From: Zancudomyces culisetae
Lineage: Eukaryota > Kickxellomycota > Harpellomycetes > Harpellales > Legeriomycetaceae
DNA length: 19,647 bases
NCBI GenBank assembly: GCA_001969505.1
Contig: LSSK01001694.1
Location: forward strand, 1 to 19,647
Reading direction: 5' to 3'
Positions 17,278 through 19,647 of the stretch are shown here, one piece after another. The notes under the pieces are model-generated. The model did not search any database and was not told where the DNA came from. It saw only the letters and a program-made list of their open reading frames with translations. Within the stretch, counting starts at the first letter, position 1; the number at the start of each line of letters is the position of its first letter. Both the position numbers and the translations under genes were made by a program.

Positions 17278-19647
17278 ATGGAGAGCAAGAAATATTCCAA
17301 AATATATCTTTACAAGGACAACTGTCCCATACAAGTGGATAGTGGTATATATGACTATATGTATCAAATATCATTGGAATTTCAGCAGGAAAACGACTAC
17401 CAACACCTAGTGTTTGATGAAAACGACGGGTCTCGATTAAGAGTAGTTCTTGATTTTATAAAGTTCTTTAATAATAACTGCAAGCCAAATCTAGAGACTG
17501 AGCAATATGTAAAAATATTGGAAAGATTGCTGATAGAACTGAAAAAAGGATACTTAAAAGATAATGACATACATGTAGGCGTAAAAGACTATGAATACGA
17601 TTTGCAACAAGAATATATTAAACTGTTTGTGGAATCAGATTTCACGCTGAGTCAGTGTATCAACGACTCAGATGGCGACTCAGATAAGCTTGGTATAACA
17701 AAAAGCAAATTGCTTATGTTGGCTTCACAGGGAACTGTTGGGCTTTTTGGCGTTTTTGGAGGACAAGGGGTTACAGACAACTATTTTGAAGAAATAAAAG
17801 AATATTATAACACTTACAGACCATTGGTTTACCCATTTGTTAAGGAGGCATCCACATATTTGAAAAACATTTTCAAAGCCATAGATCAAGAGATTTCTAT
17901 TGAAAAGGAGCTTAATATACTCGAATGGTTAGAACAAAAGGAACCAGTTCCAGATAGTCAGTTTTTCTCTCAAGTCTCTGTTAGCTTTCCGTTGATCGGA
18001 TTATTGCAGCTAATAAGCTACATGGTGCTATATAAATCTCTGTCATCTACACCAGGATGTATTTCAGGCTATTTCAAAGGATTTGTTGGTCATAGCCAGG
18101 GCTCTATTGCGGCAGTCGCCGTTGCATCATCAACTGACGAAAAGAGCTATATTTTCAATTCATTGAAGGCACTAGGAATTTTATCAATTCTGGGCAATGT
18201 CGTTCAAAAGAGGCTTCGTGATGACGCCTTTGACACAGGCTTTCCGATAATTGATAAAAAAATATTTTTAGGAAAGCCCAGCAATATGCTGCTGGTCGAC
18301 AAGATAAGTATCCAAGAGCTTAAACTTTTGACAGCTTCGCTAAATAAGGGACTAAAGCCGGAAAAAAAGAATTATGTCTCAATACGAAATGGAATAAAAT
18401 CATTTGTGGTTTCTGGTCCCAAAAACTCGCTCCTTTTGCTTTTAAGAAAAATGAACGAGCTTTACACAAGACAAAACAAGAATTTGAAAACTGATTCATC
18501 GTCACTGAGACGATCGCATATCCCAAGTTCGATGTTTTTGAACATTATGGCCCCATTTCATAGCGAACATCTGAGAAAATACGTTGAGGAAATGGTCCGC
18601 TTTACAAAAGTTTACAATTGTGAATTTTCAAATGAAGAGTTACTCATTCCAGTGTATTCTTCGTTTGATGGTAGAAGTTTGGTAACATGTAAGAATCTGA
18701 CAAGAACGCTTATCGAAGAAATCTGCGCAAAGAAACTAGACTGGATTAAGGCAACAGAGTTAAAAGACATTACACACATTGTTGACTTTGGTCCTGGTGG
18801 AATTTCAGGAATTGGCTCATTGACCGCAAACAACAAACTGGGCACTGGTGTTCAAGTCATTTTTGCAAGTACCAATAAAATCATACCTGAAGGTACAAAA
18901 ACACTTGTAGATTTGTTAAACAACGATCCTAATTCTGTGACATATAGTCAAAACTGGGAAAAGGAGTTTGGACCAAAAATAGTGCAAAATAAGTACACCG
19001 GAAGCCTTATGCTTGACACACGCATGACACGACTTCTAGGAAAGCCCCATATCATGGTTGCTGGTATGACACCATCGACTATTGGATCTGATTTTGTATC
19101 ATCCGTTCTTAATTCTGGCTATCATATTGAGCTTGCTGGTGGAGGTCATTATTCTGAGGCATCACTACGAGAGGAGGTTGAAAAAATACGAAGAAACATT
19201 GGACCAGGTGATGGGATCACAGTAAATGTAATTTTCTTGAACGCAAGAATGGCAAGTCTTCAGCTACCGCTGCTAAACAGAATGCGACTTGAGGGTGCTC
19301 CAATCGATGGAGTTTGTATTTCGGCAGGTGTTCCTAGTTTGGAAACATCAACCGAATTAATTGAAGGAATGATTCAATGCGGAATAAAGCATATTTCTTT
19401 TAAACCAGGCAATGCTGAATCTATAAGGCAGGTTGTTTTAGTGGCTAAAAATAACCCCAAAATGAATATTATTCTTCAGTGGACAGGCGGGCGTGGCGGT
19501 GGGCACCATAGTTCCGAAGATTTCCACCAGCCAATTTTAGAAACATATGCCGAGATTAGGATGTGCGAAAACGTTGTTTTGGTTGCGGGATCAGGATTTG
19601 GTGGCGATAAAGACACATTGCCGTATATTACTGGTGACTGGAGTATG
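17278..19647 (+). CDS. FAS1: Fatty acid synthase subunit beta (fungal type I FAS), N-terminal 790 residues
   Basis: Open from ATG at 17278 (context CACAAAAATGG) to the window end without an intron; 790 of about 2,050 residues are present. The beta chain of the fungal alpha6-beta6 cytosolic FAS carries acetyltransferase (AT), enoyl reductase (ER), dehydratase and malonyl/palmitoyl transferase domains in that order. Seen here: an IFGGQG-like block (GVFGGQGVTDNYFEE), NILEWLE, and the AT nucleophile elbow GHSQG with Ser273 (yeast Ser274). The AT His428 is in APFHSEHL, and HIVDFGPGGISG is also present. The FMN-binding ER barrel begins near residue 580 with LLGKPHIMVAGMTP, then ELAGGGHYS (from Glu618), AGVPSLE, and QWTGGRGGGHHSSED with His743-His744. 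Yeast has PGMTP where this protein has AGMTP. The near-identical spacing to yeast supports the chosen ATG. It should catalyse acetyl loading and the NADPH-dependent enoyl reduction of de novo fatty acid synthesis. Confidence 0.97.
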   Translation, partial: MESKKYSKIYLYKDNCPIQVDSGIYDYMYQISLEFQQENDYQHLVFDENDGSRLRVVLDFIKFFNNNCKPNLETEQYVKILERLLIELKKGYLKDNDIHVGVKDYEYDLQQEYIKLFVESDFTLSQCINDSDGDSDKLGITKSKLLMLASQGTVGLFGVFGGQGVTDNYFEEIKEYYNTYRPLVYPFVKEASTYLKNIFKAIDQEISIEKELNILEWLEQKEPVPDSQFFSQVSVSFPLIGLLQLISYMVLYKSLSSTPGCISGYFKGFVGHSQGSIAAVAVASSTDEKSYIFNSLKALGILSILGNVVQKRLRDDAFDTGFPIIDKKIFLGKPSNMLLVDKISIQELKLLTASLNKGLKPEKKNYVSIRNGIKSFVVSGPKNSLLLLLRKMNELYTRQNKNLKTDSSSLRRSHIPSSMFLNIMAPFHSEHLRKYVEEMVRFTKVYNCEFSNEELLIPVYSSFDGRSLVTCKNLTRTLIEEICAKKLDWIKATELKDITHIVDFGPGGISGIGSLTANNKLGTGVQVIFASTNKIIPEGTKTLVDLLNNDPNSVTYSQNWEKEFGPKIVQNKYTGSLMLDTRMTRLLGKPHIMVAGMTPSTIGSDFVSSVLNSGYHIELAGGGHYSEASLREEVEKIRRNIGPGDGITVNVIFLNARMASLQLPLLNRMRLEGAPIDGVCISAGVPSLETSTELIEGMIQCGIKHISFKPGNAESIRQVVLVAKNNPKMNIILQWTGGRGGGHHSSEDFHQPILETYAEIRMCENVVLVAGSGFGGDKDTLPYITGDWSM

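Noticed and set aside
18320-18845. Two minus-strand open frames within the FAS1 region
   Set aside because: They are opposite the conserved acetyltransferase domain and only reflect its codon use.
1-19647. Reassignment of TGA to a sense codon, suggested by TGAs inside the CoA-transferase-like and HIRA-like readings
   Set aside because: The long intact genes (regulator, P450, SH3BGR-like, FAS1, PGAP2) contain no in-frame TGA and use TGG for Trp. Decay of isolated pieces explains the TGAs better.

Overview
The window looks like nuclear DNA of a fungus with a strongly AT-rich genome. The diagnostic gene is the fungus-type fatty acid synthase beta subunit at the right edge. It is supported by a PGAP2/FRAG1-type GPI-anchor remodelling protein split by short introns, a fungal cytochrome P450, a probable fungal-specific transcription factor tail, and a HIRA/Hir1 C-terminal domain. 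The gene mix would fit an early-diverging (zygomycete-grade) fungus, but that placement is inference. Where introns can be placed they are short (41 to 100 nt), and the large genes are intronless.

Layout from left to right. Positions 3-1400 (+) hold the 3' part of a probable Zn2Cys6-type regulator, cut by the window edge. A 4.4 kb AT-rich stretch follows with no intact gene, but it carries a decayed minus-strand piece resembling a type I CoA-transferase (3299-3499). At 5862-6377 (+) lies an isolated HIRA C-terminal domain with no WD40 part in front. It converges on a 597-residue P450 with a divergent I helix (6558-8351, -). A second gene-poor stretch (8352-11563) contains only weak open segments and two adjacent perfect or near-perfect palindromes.

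A multi-exon gene of unknown function (11564-12545, +) converges on a five-exon PGAP2-like gene (12667-13804, -). After another AT-rich spacer, a 42-codon relic of an NHLRC2-like thioredoxin/NHL protein sits at 14948-15073 (-). Then come two genes on the + strand. The first (15299-16444) joins a long charged, serine-rich N-terminus to a cysteine-less SH3BGR/glutaredoxin-fold domain. The second is the FAS beta subunit (17278 to the window end). A G-quadruplex-type motif lies between them.

The genes do not form a pathway. P450, PGAP2 and FAS all touch lipids or membranes, but nothing in the layout ties them together. The most interesting pattern is the presence of short recognisable pieces of unrelated conserved eukaryotic genes (CoA-transferase, HIRA, NHLRC2) in the AT-rich spacers, as if gene decay were frequent here. 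The second is the unusual P450 active site. I found no clear new multi-gene system, CRISPR array, rRNA, tRNA or recognisable transposon.
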